Source: Bugula neritina (taxonomy: Eukaryota > Bryozoa > Gymnolaemata > Cheilostomatida > Bugulidae). Taken from it: a stretch of 64,000 nt of DNA. Position numbers and translations under genes: made by a program. Positions 11,027 through 31,900 of the stretch are shown here, one piece after another; position 1 is the stretch's first letter; every line of letters begins with the position of its first letter. The stretch is taken from contig OZ037771.1 in assembly GCA_964035545.1 (NCBI GenBank), forward strand, positions 8,604,408 to 8,668,407. Direction: 5' to 3'. Below the pieces are notes generated by a model. The model made no database searches. It saw nothing but the letters and a program-made list of their open reading frames with translations, and had not been told where the DNA came from.

Positions 11027-13159
11027 TTCCGTACACATCTCTTTTAAATTAGAAATACATTTATTTGAAGCACGCAAATGAGATCAATTATTGTTAGAAA
11101 TAGCAACGAGTTAGGAGTGACTAGGCGTGGAGTTCGCATAGACATCGTTCTCTAAACTCAAAAACCTTTAGCCGCAGCACTCAGTGATTACCAACTTGAT
11201 GCTTCTTCAAGCGATTTCCGATACAATGTCAATCTTAGAACAAGTTCTTAAGATCCCATCAGTGAGATTATTCATTGTACACCCGAGCTCAATCAAGTTT
11301 CCAACTTTCTCTTGGTTATGTAACTCAACAGTCGCGTTCTTTCGGCCTCACAATAGTCAATGCTCATTGCAATTGCTGAATCAACAAAAAGTGAGATCAG
11401 TGGAAGTAAACAAGCACTTGGTTATTTAGAAACATTTCCATAGCAAAAATTTTCAATACAACATGAATAATTATTAACATAGCAAGTGAGAGCATATCCA
11501 TGTTGAGATTGATATCTTAGTTCAATTTAATAATTTTAATTGAGTAGCCGAGTTATATTTTATCATTATGATTATCATTATGTTTTAGTTTAGAATTACT
11601 ATTAGATTTAGTATTACAGTTACTATTAGTATTACTAATAGTAATACTAATAGTAACTGTATTAGTATTAGTCCGATTACTATTAGTATTACTATTTGTA
11701 TAACATTAGTGTAAGTATTATACTTACACTTACAGTTAGTGTTACAGTATGAGTATTAAGATTACTATTACTATTAGTATTAGTATTACATTTAGTGATT
11801 TACTATTACTATTAGTATTAGTGTTAATATTACTTTATTAGTATTACTATTAGGGTATTACTATTACTTATTAGTATTAGACTATTAGTATTACTATTAG
11901 TGATCATAAAGCTGTGTTGGTCCATTATGCTTATACTTATACTCAACCTTATACTTATAGTTATACTTATACTTATAGTAATCAGTATTGTGTTTAATTT
12001 TATTTTCAATCACATTTTGATTTACTTTTAGTTTTACAGATTGCTTACTACAAAGTATAAATACTATGAGTAAGAGTAATACTAGAATAGTAATACTAGG
12101 AGTACTAGTAATATGATAGCAATAGTAATAGTAATAGTCACTATTAGTATTAGTATTAGACTTAGTAATACTAATGGTAATTGCATTTAGTTTTAATATT
12201 ACGATTAGTATTAGTAGTAGTAGTAGTGGCAGTAGTAGTAGGCCTAGTAGTAGTGCTACTACTCTTAAAGTATTATATATGTGATTATTTAAATTAGTGT
12301 TTACCCTCTCAGTCTGACTCTCGCACTCTGATAAGTGATACTAATAGTCTAAAAGTTAGTTACACTTGCTGGTGCGATAGTAATACTTATACTTATAGTT
12401 ATGCTCATGTTTATAATTAAATAATGGTATCGATAACCAATTCAATAATAATAATGTGAGTAATTAGCTTTTTTGAATCAATTGTTCAACTGTAACTACT
12501 AAATGATCTTGTAGATATTTTAATAATGATTATTGTAAGTATTGCTGACAATTTTAGGATATAAGTAAGCATTACCATGGTCTATCACTATGGAATCTTA
12601 GTAAGAGTCTATGATTACAAGTGCATCGTCTGGCTCTGTCACCATTTTCTGTACTTGCTTTTAGTTACTCTAGTAATGTGGTTTTATCATCTGAAACGAA
12701 TGCCAACTTTTTAAATTCATGTCACTGGCAACTACTGATGAGAGAACATTAATTAGTTGTAGTAATGGAGAACCTGGATAGACTATGTTTTTACAAGAAT
12801 ATTAGGACATGGTCTTGTATGAGACCTTACTTTCTGAAATTCTCTTCTAAAATACTGATATTTGCCGCATGTGTTAAATCAAAATGTGCTTGTGATTAAG
12901 TTTTTTTAATGCAATTGAAACTATGCTAAGTACAGGCAAACATAAAACTCTAATAAAAATATTTAATGTTATAAATCTCTAATATGAAATCTTCTTGATT
13001 GATTAATTTCATATGTTTTTAGTTATGCTGCTTTTTTGTTAACTTGGATTATGATGAATAAAGTGCATTTTTATTTGTAGCAAATTGTATTTTTATCTCA
13101 GAAGCATTATTTGTTTATACAACTAAAAAGTTATATCTTCTAGAAAATCAAAAATCAGA

Positions 13160-21094
<7,935 letters not shown>

Positions 21095-22940
21095 CAGCAG
21101 CCTCATTAACTTGTACATAGTTTTGTATACTTTCCTGTTGTAATCCCTGCATTTTCTTGGCTGCTAGATACTATCTTTTTCTACGTTACTACATTAATAT
21201 GTATTTTTGATACTTCAAAAGTAGTTTTCATCTCAAATTATGTTTTTAAATTTTACGTTCAATTACCTAAGCACTTTACTTGCTAAATATATCACACCAA
21301 TTTGTTGTAGAAGTCATATTTCATTGACTGTGTGGACTCTATAGTAATTGACTATTTCTAAATTTCTCGAGAATCTCAGTTGCGTTCCAATAAAGCAAAA
21401 ATGTTACAATTTGGTTACAATTTAGGTTCTATATAAGAGTTTACCATACAAATTTATGCCATCAGTAAATTGTTCATGCGTCAGTGAAAATTATCAACTG
21501 TTAGCTGGCCAGTGATCATTATTTACTTAGGTTTTGCAACAGGTTGCCATTCAATGTTTCAATTCTAGTGATTTGCTTTTTTAAACATCGCTTATACAAT
21601 TTTTGGTGCTGTATTTACTACTCAAGAATTATATTTCCATTTACCAAGTTTCAATGCATATTAAAATGTGTTCCAATGGTTTACAAAACTCGTATGTATC
21701 AACTGAAAATGATGCTTTGATTATTTGCATGTGCATATTAATATTTCCATAGATAAGACCAAGCCAACCAATATTAGCAGCAACCTTACATAAGTTAAAA
21801 GATATTTGTAATGAAGTTGGAAAGAGCCACATATTTAGCACAATTGATTCAAACTGGCTTGTGGCCCAAATACCAATGCTGCTCCTTAAAAAGATTGTAT
21901 TTTGTATCTTTGTGGCAGATATATCCACTAAAATAACTACTTGGTCAAACCTTTATAGGCAACATAACCAAATGCAATATTTGCAAGGCTCACTTTACTA
22001 GTTTTTGTTGGTAGTTGTTGAGACTGACTAGAGATATTTAAGATGATAATTTTAATTTTGCAAGATGAGAGTAATAAATTTAACAAATGACCTTTTCTAA
22101 TTCCGCAAAAGTAGTGTTGAAATAACCTGCCACCTTACCCCAGATATGGAATCACATGAGACCATGTAGCCCAAGTCTACATTTCAGACTAGATTAATTA
22201 GGGGGAGGATACAATCGACTTTATGATTTATGTGACCTACAAACATTTTACTAATATAGAATAATTCTGTATAAACAGAAATAAGTCAACATGATAACTG
22301 TATTACAGTCCATTAGATCAAACTGTTTGGGTAGAGCAGAATTTATATTAACATAATACCAAGACTCTTATAATGTAGACTAAAGAATGAAGAAAAAAAT
22401 CATTGATTAAACAAATAATTTCTATAATACATAATTAATGTTTTCGCACAAATGTTGATAAATATTTCAGAGAAAGTGTTTTATGAGGTGGTAGTTAGTC
22501 AATACTTTGTGCTCCGTCAGCCATCCCACTCCAAACTGCTTTGAGTATGATACACTGAGGTCTAAAACTATCGATAGAGTAAAGTTACTGGATGAAGACA
22601 AAACATAATTCATGGCCCTGAAAAAAGCCATGAGCAATAATTAGTGGTAGAAAAAGTTCCAAAAAGAGAAGACTAATCTTAATTGAAAACGAAGTACCTG
22701 ATGGCTCATCAGTGGATTGGGATGTGAACAAATTGCCATGCTGACAACAGCACAGAGATATGTTTCATAGAGAAGTATGCCATGGATGCCAAGATATAGT
22801 CACAGATAATTGTCAGTATTCAGACAAATCATCTTAAAAAATACCAGCTCAAAAAGCAGTGAATGAAAACAACTAGTAGCACATATATTTTAAGAGGAGC
22901 TTACCTGGCGGGATTGGATTGCACGGTTGAAGTCAGTAAA
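21095..22940. other. Tail-to-tail spacer between ERCC6 and TRIP12
   Basis: Holds the 3' UTRs of two convergent genes. An AATAAA lies at 21389-21394 on the plus strand, about 295 bp after the ERCC6 stop, and is the best candidate ERCC6 polyadenylation signal. No convincing TRIP12 signal was found on the minus strand. A minus-strand open frame at 21641-21928 has no recognisable domain. Confidence 0.6.
21389..21394 (+). terminator. Candidate polyadenylation signal of ERCC6
   Basis: AATAAA hexamer in 'ttccaataaagcaaaa', about 295 bp downstream of the ERCC6 stop codon, followed by a T-rich stretch. A hexamer alone is weak evidence in AT-rich DNA. Confidence 0.4.
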
Positions 22941-25900
22941 CTAAGATAAGTGAAAGCTAAGCTGGCCTATAGAAGCAGCTGTATCAAGTTTAGACCTCAT
23001 AATGTCAACACTGGAATAGTCTGGTAGCTTGAGATAGTTGACGCACGTCATAACTGACGGCAGAAAGTCATCCGGATTCTCAGAGGCGCTGAAAGCTTTT
23101 CGAACAATGGTGAGTTGAGGATTCAGTGAGCGGAAACCTGCAATAATAGCGGCAGTTAGACTTGTAAGATACAAGTAACACAAGTAACACAGTATATAGT
23201 AAGATAGTAGTAACATAGTGTATAGTAAGGTAGTAGTAACATAGTGTATAGTAAGATAGTAGTAACATAGTATATATAAGATAGTAGTAACATAGTATAT
23301 AGTAAGATAGTAGTAACATAGTATATAGTAAGATAGTAGTAACATAGTATATAGTAAGATAGTAGTAACATAGTATATAGTAAGATAGTAGTAACATAGT
23401 ATATAGTAAGATAGTAGTAACATAGTGTATAGTAAGATAGTAGTAACATAGTATATAGTAAGGTAGTAGTAACATAGTATACAGTAAGATAGTAGTAACA
23501 TAGTATATATAAGATAGTAGTAACATAGTATATAGTAAGATAGTAGTAACATAGTGTATAGTAAGGTAGTAGTAACATAGTATATAGTAAGATAGTAGTA
23601 ACATAGTGTATAGTAAGATAGTAGTAACATAGTATATAGTAAGATAGTAGTAACATAGTATATAGTAAGGTAGTAGTAACATAGTGTATAGTAAGATAGT
23701 AGTAACATAGTGTATAGTAAGGTAGTAGTAACATAGTATATAGTAAGATAGTAGTAACATAGTATATAGTAAGATAGTAGTAACATAGTATATAGCAAGA
23801 TAGTAGTAACATAGTATATAGTAAGGTAGTAGTAACATAGTATACAGTAAGATAGTAGTAACATAGTATATAGTAAGATAGTAGTAACATAGTATATAGT
23901 AAGGTAGTAGTAACATAGTGTATAGTAAGATAGTAGTAACATAGTATATAGTAAGGTAGTAGTAACATAGTGTATAGTAAGATAGTAGTAACATAGTATA
24001 TAGTAAGATAGTAGTAACATAGTATATAGTAAGATAGTAGTAACATAGTATATAGTAAGATAGTAGTAACATAGTGTATAGTAAGATAGTAGTAACATAG
24101 TGTATAGTAAGATAGTAGTAACATAGTATATAGTAAGATAGTAGTAACATAGTATATAGTAAGATAGTAGTAACATAGTATATAGTAAGATAGTAGTAAC
24201 ATAGTATATAGTAAGATAGTAGTAACATAGTATATAGTAAGATAGTAGTAACATAGTATATAGCAAGATAGTAGTAACATAGTATATAGTAAGGTAGTAG
24301 TAACATAGTATACAGTAAGATAGTAGTAACATAGTATATAGTAAGGTAGTAGAATCATAGTATATAGTAAGATAGTAGTAACATAGTATATAGTAAAGTA
24401 GTAGTAACATAGTATATAGTAAGATAGTAGTAACATAGTATATAGTAAGATAGTAGTAACATAGTGTATAGTAAGATAGTAGTAACATAGTATATAGTAA
24501 GATAGTAGTAACATAGTATATAGTAAGATAGTAGTAACATAGTATATAGTAAGGTAGTAGTAACATAGTGTATAGTAAGATAGTAGTAACATAGTATATA
24601 GTAAGATAGTAGTAACATAGTATACAGTAAGGTAGTAGTAACATAGTGTATAGTAAGATAGTAGTAACATAGTGTATAGTAAGATAGTAGTAACATAGTA
24701 TATAGTAAGGTAGTAGTAACATAGTGTATAGTAAGGTAGTAGTAACATAGTGTATAGTAAGATAGTAGTAACATAGTATATAGTAAGGTAGTAGTAACTA
24801 GTAACACAGTGTATAGTAGTAACATAGTATATAGTAAGATAGTAGTAACATAGTATATAGTAAGATAGTAGTAACATAGTGTATAGTAAGATAGTAGTAA
24901 CATAGTGTATAGTAAGATAGTAGTAACATAGTGTATAGTAAGATAGTAGTAACATAGTATATAGTAAGGTAGTAGTAACATAGTGTATAGTAAGATAGTA
25001 GTAACATAGTATATAGTAAGATAGTAGTAACATAGTGTATAGTAAGGTAGTAGTAACATAGTATATAGTAAGATAGTAGTAACATAGTATATAGTGAGAT
25101 AGTAGTAACTAGTAACATAGCTGGGCTAAAGGTCAAGGTCGACCAGAAGATACCTCCAACAGGGAGACGGGGTGAGCCGGTGACGAAGGACAGGAACTTC
25201 CTCTGCTGTTCTGTATCGTAGGATGAGAGAATTTCAAACAGGTGTTGTAGAGCTTTAGAATCCATAGTATAGCCATGGTCAGCCCGGCAGCAGTCAAATA
25301 GTTCCTACGTATTAACACACGATTTTAGGTAAAAATGGCACAGGTAATAATGGCACAAATGAAAAAGTAGGTAAAAATGGCACACAGATGTCAAATTTTT
25401 CTAAGCCCTAAACTCAAACCCCCATCCCCACCCCAAACCCTAATATTGAACATGTGCCATTATTATCATTTTTCTATTTGTGCTATTTTTACCGGACACC
25501 GTCAACACACATCAGTTATTAAACCTGCAACCAATCTTATCACATCTAGCATTTCATAATAGGAAGCCGAATAATAAAAACACCAGAAAATTACTTACCT
25601 GAGGAGAGTAAAAGGTTTATATCATTAGAAACATTATAACACAGCATCACACAAGATATGGGAGGAGCAATCACCGTCCACCATGATTATATTCGCACAG
25701 AGAATTCCTACTGAAACCCACCTTAGTATCCCACTTGGTGGACTTGTTGCCACAGAACAGCTGCTCCATCTCGTCAGAGGTGAAGAGGTTAGACAGGTGG
25801 GAGGAAGGGAAGATGGCGTCAAACCCTTCTTTTAATGCCTCCATTTGCCGGTAGATTCCTTCATGGAATATCCAGTGACAGAGCAGCTACAATCACAGAC

Positions 25901-28900
25901 ACCAATTACAGGCAACGTAAGTTCCAATACAGTAGCAATTTATACAAGGATAATAGCAAAGCTAGTGATACATATGATATTATATATAATATTATATGTA
26001 TGCATATAGCATCTATGCTTACAATTAGTAATATATATAATATTATATGTACGTATATAACATATATGCATACATACAACTAGTAATATATATCAACATA
26101 TACAGCTACCAACCTGGAGATACTCATCTATGTTCTCAGCATTGACAGATTCATTGCCGCCGCCCTTTTTAAGCCTGATATTGCTGTAACCTGGCAAAGT
26201 GAAATCGAGACAAAGATCTTCAACTCCAACCTCTAGCAAGGCTTTTTCCTTCTCCTCTGCCTTCTTCAATAATAAAGACACCCTATACAGTGCTATAGAA
26301 GAAGATCGATACTGGGCAAACATACTGTATTTTTAGTCCGTAGAGAAATGCTGCACTTATACTATAAGCTACGACAGCAAAGAGAGGTAAACTCAGCTTC
26401 TATTTTCAGACCACACAAGTTTGAGAATATATTTTAGTTGCAACAGTTCCGGTCACTAAATCTCCACAGTAAAAACAATCATCACACAGCCAACACTTAC
26501 TAAGTTAGTATCAGATTGTATTGTCTTGACTTTAGCGGACATTTCTTGAAGGTGGGAGTAGGAAGCAGCTATTGAAGGGTCGTAAAATGACAGATCTGAA
26601 GGAGTAAGGACGGCCTGTTGACCCAGAAGCCAACTGTAGATAATAGGGTTCATGGGAAGGTCAAGGATACGCGAGTCCATCAATGCCTTCGCTAAAAGCT
26701 TGCCAATAAATCTAAACTTGGCCTTGATTTTACTGACGGTGGCTAGCTTAGCGCTCCTACCCAGTGGCTTAGGGTAGAGACCATACTTACAGTCTACGTA
26801 CTCGGTAGAATCTACAATGAGAACTAGAAATGTGTACATAGGCATAAGCACAGTGTAAGAAAAGAGATCATGGAGGAAATACAAGAGCATAACCTAAACA
26901 TAGCAGAGTGTGTTCATACTCAAGAAGATGAGTCTACCAAAACTACCAACAGCGAAACAATCGGTACTGAAGTGTCAAGTAGGATGGAACTAGCTGATGG
27001 CCCGAGTTTTACCTGCTTGAGATTCAGAGTTCCTTGGACTATGCCAAATATCCAGATCTGTTGCCTGCAGTTCTTTAGACACAAGAGAGTAGAATTCCAG
27101 GGTGGGTCCCAAACCTGTCCCCACCTCGCTCTCATACTGGAACTCTGAAGTTAGAATACATTCATGTGGTAGACAGGCAGCACACGACACACACACACAC
27201 ACACCACGGGAGACTCACAGCTCTAAATTAAAATCTCCTCAGCCAGCTCTGATTGCGGCCAAAACTTGTTACTTGGCTTTATTCAGCTGCTGCTAATACT
27301 TGAACTGCTTCTAGTTATAACTTACTTAGAGCACTTGAACTATTTCTAGCTATAATTTACTTGAATGACTGCAAGTATATGAAACGTTTACCAAGAAGTG
27401 ACTTAGATTTTCCCACATCTTCAAATATATGCTCTGCCTGCTTGATGATGTTTTCCCTCGAGACAACTTTTTTCCGTTTCTCAAGGCGAGGTGGACCGAC
27501 ACGCCCACTAGTATCCATGTCACTGACATCCACATTAGCTTCCTGTGAAACAACTAGAGCTCAGTAGAAGACATCACTGGTATGATTTCAATCAACATAT
27601 TATCTTCAGCTTTATAGTGAGTAATTATTCTAGTAAATCAACTGTTTATCATATATTATAATGCATACATCATATATTATTATAGTGTATACATTATATA
27701 TCACAGTAGTGTACATACAAGGCATTCAAGCACTTTATATTGCCACTTGCAACAAGATATTTGAATGCACAGGACTGAGAAAATCATGACACATGCCATG
27801 TAACATGTGACACATGCCATGTGACACATGCCACCTGTCATATGTAACAGGAGAAAGTTATAGTGTACCTGAAGTCTCATCATTGCTCGATCTCTATCAA
27901 AAGTGTTGACATAGAATAGGAGATGTCTTGTTTCAAATGGAAAGAGGAAAGGGCAGCTACCAGCCAACTGCAACAAAATGAACCAAACGTTGTAGAGGAT
28001 TGGATAAGATATGTCTTTAATGTAATAATACACTACAACTCCAAGCCTAGCATTACACAAATTAATTTTCATTCAGTATTTGGAAACAGCTGCATCGAAT
28101 AAAAACAAAACCATAATTTTATGCTAACCGCAACCACAAACCCATTCGTAAGGGCATCCATTTGCATAATGGGAAGCAATGGAAACTCGGTGATAGAAGA
28201 TACTAGAGATAACAGTTTAACCATTGCCTACAGATCACATCTTCACATATTTACATAAGAGAAAATTTACTGTCTGTGAGAGTGAGTGCATACCTGTGGT
28301 AACCACTGAGGAATATTTCCTGTCATGATGACCAGAGGATCCTGGAGTTGTCGGTTCGCTTTAGCTGTTAACTTAGAGCTAATGAAAGTGCTCTCAGCTA
28401 CGGGCGGCTGGTAGGACAGCACCTTAATGATAACAATCAGAGATGGCTGTAGGTTTCAACACAGAAGAACAACGTAAACTATGACAAAACACTTTGGACG
28501 AGAGGCTATGCTGCTACCAAACTTCACATTATAGTTATCATACTTTAATGAAAATCTACAGCACATACTATGATAACTTCCACTGAACTACTATTGTGCT
28601 ACAATAACTTATGAAACGAAACTTATGTTAGTAACCTAGGTTACTAAATAAAACCAGTCACCAGTGCAGGTTGAGATAAAGCGGATTATTTCAGTTAGAG
28701 ATATTGACTAGACTTGGAGAAAGTTTGCGGAGACGCGCAAGGCTGGTCGATATACCTGATAGAGGGAACCCCAGTACTTGTTGATATAGTAGAGTATCCT
28801 AATGAGGGAGACACTCTGCATACAGGAGTCCTGCACGGATATCCTGCCAGCCATAGTCTGAGACAGACTCGTGATGAGAGGGCAAGTTCTTGGACTAACA

Positions 28901-31900
28901 ACGCCATCTGTGTAGAAAATAGCAGGCAAGGTAATGAGTCGCATCAAAAAAAGAGTAACATAGTATGCACACATATTCTAACACCTGTATATAGAAACTC
29001 CAGCTATAAACATAGAAGACAGGTCTAATCACTGTATGCAGAACGTGACCTTGACTTTGTAGCCTACATATGTGCGGATAAGCTACAATGGCTCCGTGAG
29101 AACAAAGAAAACACGGAGCTGAGTCTACCACTGCTCAAGGTTCAAGGCGACATGCAGAGCTGGCAGATTATAAAAAATAGAAAATTAAATAAATACTCTG
29201 GCTGGAATTATTTTCTCCGTGCAGTAGAAAGTATAACTGAGCTTCAGTCTATTTTCTCATTTTGGTTTTACTAGTCAAGAGATGTAAGATGACAGGGCAT
29301 TGCCACAGAGCAAGTATATGGCTACAGGTAATATCAAACCAACACCTACCAGCAAAGAAGTCTTGAGTCTTTTTCACTTTGCGAGATTTATTTGTGCCAT
29401 CAGCTTTAGTCTTCTTGGGTGCCGAGTTAGAAACAGCAGCACTGGCAGACTTCTCAGAAGTAGCCTGTCGGTACCTGCAAGCATAGTGACAACTCAACTT
29501 TCAATGACTCAGAGCAAGATATGACTCTGGACATGCCGACGGCTGGAAGCAGCAACAAATGGGAAGACAAATCTACTAACCATATAACATGCGTCTGGGA
29601 CCACACAGAGCTGCCCCCGAGGGCGTGGTCTGAGTCATCTATAGTAGCGTGATTCCTAATAGCCTGTAGAACTGTCTGGTTGTAGGAGAGCGGGCGGTCG
29701 CCTATTACCAACTCTATGGTGTGCTTTCCTAATCGCTGATCAACTAGCATTCCAGGCTAAACATACAGCAATATTAGCGTCAGAGAGGGCTTACAACACA
29801 AGTAATGCCAGTATAATACAAGTAATGTTTATAAACCTAGTCAGATATAACTTATTAGGAATATATTGCCATAGTAAATACTACACAATTTAGGATTCCT
29901 AATTACTAGTAAATTGACTAACATTATTACTAGAATCTGTACAAAAACACATATGTAGAGATCAAAGAATGCTCAACTATTAATCCAACAACACAATACA
30001 ACATTTCATAAAATATGATGGTATGACTCAGAGAGGTGATAGTATGACTCAGAGAGGTGAGATTATGACTCAGAGAGGTGATAGTATGACTCAGAGAGGT
30101 GAGAGTATGACTCAGAGAGGTGAGAGTATGACTCAGAGAAGTGATATTAAAGCATCACATTGACAAACAGTACCATAGAGTCATCCAGGTCATCTACGCT
30201 GTTCCCATCCTCATCATCAGATATGATTTCGATATCAGCAGACACTGCAGCACCTTCAGGCTTGCAGTAGCCATGACGAATTAGAAAATTTTCTATAGCA
30301 TGTACAGGAGCTAGAGGGTCTACCTGAAAATACGTATGGAGACCATTAGCACATAAATATATTAGTGTAAATTAAAATATGTGTAATAATTAGCCATGGG
30401 AAGACCCTAATACTGTGATGAGCTTGCACCAGATAAGGATTACTATTATAACTCTTTGTTATGTTATGTTTACTTCATATACCAAAAGCTAAAAAGACTT
30501 TTGTAAATTTGAATTACCTCCATGCACAAAACAACACTATCGCACATGACAGGATAGAAACTAGTGTAGTTGAATCTAGAGCTGCCACACCAACATAACT
30601 TTGAGCACCTGTTGTCACAAGACACCCACTGTCACAGGACACCCACTACCCGGCTATAATGCTGCTACACTCTTACTTTAACAGGGCCTCCACTGTAAGC
30701 CCGGAATGTTTTGCACTCTGGGTGTCTTTGCAGCTGACATTTGAGCTGGTGTGAGCTGAGAAACTTCATTGCATTGCTATTAGCACTGCCACCGCCACTG
30801 GCCAGGCCAAGGTCATGAACTTTAACCTGGAACTGATGACCCAAACCAACAAATAAAATATAGTTTGGTAACATATAGGATCAGCTTCAATTATACTTTT
30901 ATGGTTTGAAAATCATATTTTAGGTGCAGTTTTCAGGAATGAATACTAATTTCATTATTTACACATCAAAATATCATTTTTCTAATAAATATACATTTCA
31001 AATATTAAACAGTCTGTATGCAATGCATCTCCTAAAATGAGAAAGACATTGGGATTGAATGAATCAATTGCTGGCATTCCAATAATCAAGAAATAGCAAA
31101 GGTGAGTACTAAACATATAGCTCTAATGACGGACAGAGTTTACAAGAGACTCCAACCAGACTCTGTGGTGGTTACCTGCTCTTGCTGGTGGAGACATGCC
31201 ATTGTTTTAGAAACTAGTTGAGCAAATCTGTGTTCGTTTGATACAGCAACTTGACTGTACACCGTGGATGGAGAAATAGGGCAGCCAATAAATACATTCA
31301 TAAAAATAGCCAGTCTTTTTTCCAGTGGTAATGACTACAATTTGAGCAAAAGGTGAATCCATAAGTTTAAACAAGTGTTTCAACTGAGTTTTCACAATAG
31401 AAATAATTTGATCAATTGTTACAATTAAATGATACATGGCGAATGGCAGATTGAATAGTCAAATATTAAGAACTCATTAGGCCAAGTCAAGTGCTCAAGT
31501 CTCACCAAATCATTTAGGGTAGCAGAGGTACTAGGAACTTGAGAAGATGCAGTTAAGTACGTAGTTAAAGTATCAATGACTCCGCTGTGGATCATTTCAA
31601 AGGGAGAAACGTCATCATCAGCTACGGTACAAGCAACCATTTCAAGAGCTTCCCTGTAGCGAATCAATACGTTTCTTTCAAATATGCATTAAAATAGCAT
31701 TTGATTATTGGCTAGAATTTAAAATAATTTTTAGACAAAAATCAGTGCCAATCAAAACAAGCCTTTTACATTAACCTTGTTAGCTGCTTCAAATCATGAT
31801 ATGCAGAAAAAAATATTCAACTGAGTACAGTACAGGTGCAGCTGAGCTCAACAATTCTGAGGTTAGAAATATGAGTTCAGTGGAAATAGATTATAAGCAG

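Larger units (their letters stand above)
8600..12420. repeat. Degenerate, palindrome-rich short-period repeat zone
   Basis: Long runs built from variants of attagt, tactta and gattat words, with no fixed unit. Many are locally palindromic: 11616-11660 is a near-perfect 45-bp palindrome (arms acagttactattagtattac and its complement), 9640-9712 alternates aattaaacttgaa with ttcaagtttaaatt, and 10270-10330 is built from gattatcatcatgatcatga. A similar zone recurs at 48100-49330. Confidence 0.65.
8200..13143. other. Intergenic region between divergent LARS1 and ERCC6
   Basis: No coding exon was recognised on either strand. It must hold the LARS1 promoter close to 8200 and the ERCC6 promoter, plus any missing 5' ERCC6 exons. 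Most of it is degenerate short-period repeat, with inverted-repeat elements at 9225-9442 and 10593-11026. The small plus-strand open frame at 11184-11429 resembles no family I know. Confidence 0.7.

Noticed and set aside
22941-25059. Minus-strand open frames of 234-625 codons rich in [11 protein letters not shown]
   Set aside because: They translate the 26-bp intronic minisatellite; the consensus lacks stops in all three coding-strand frames. Only the final stretch from 23137 leftward is real TRIP12 coding sequence.
25425-25445. Telomere-like aaaccctaa sequence
   Set aside because: A single imperfect occurrence inside a foldback element, not a repeated telomeric tract.
31207-31437. 76-codon minus-strand frame containing [12 protein letters not shown] as a TRIP12 exon
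   Set aside because: It looked like the family's LKRFLHVFFSSP block, but the frame does not join the next exon. The acceptor at 31335 gives RLAIFMNVF in the correct frame and restores phase continuity.
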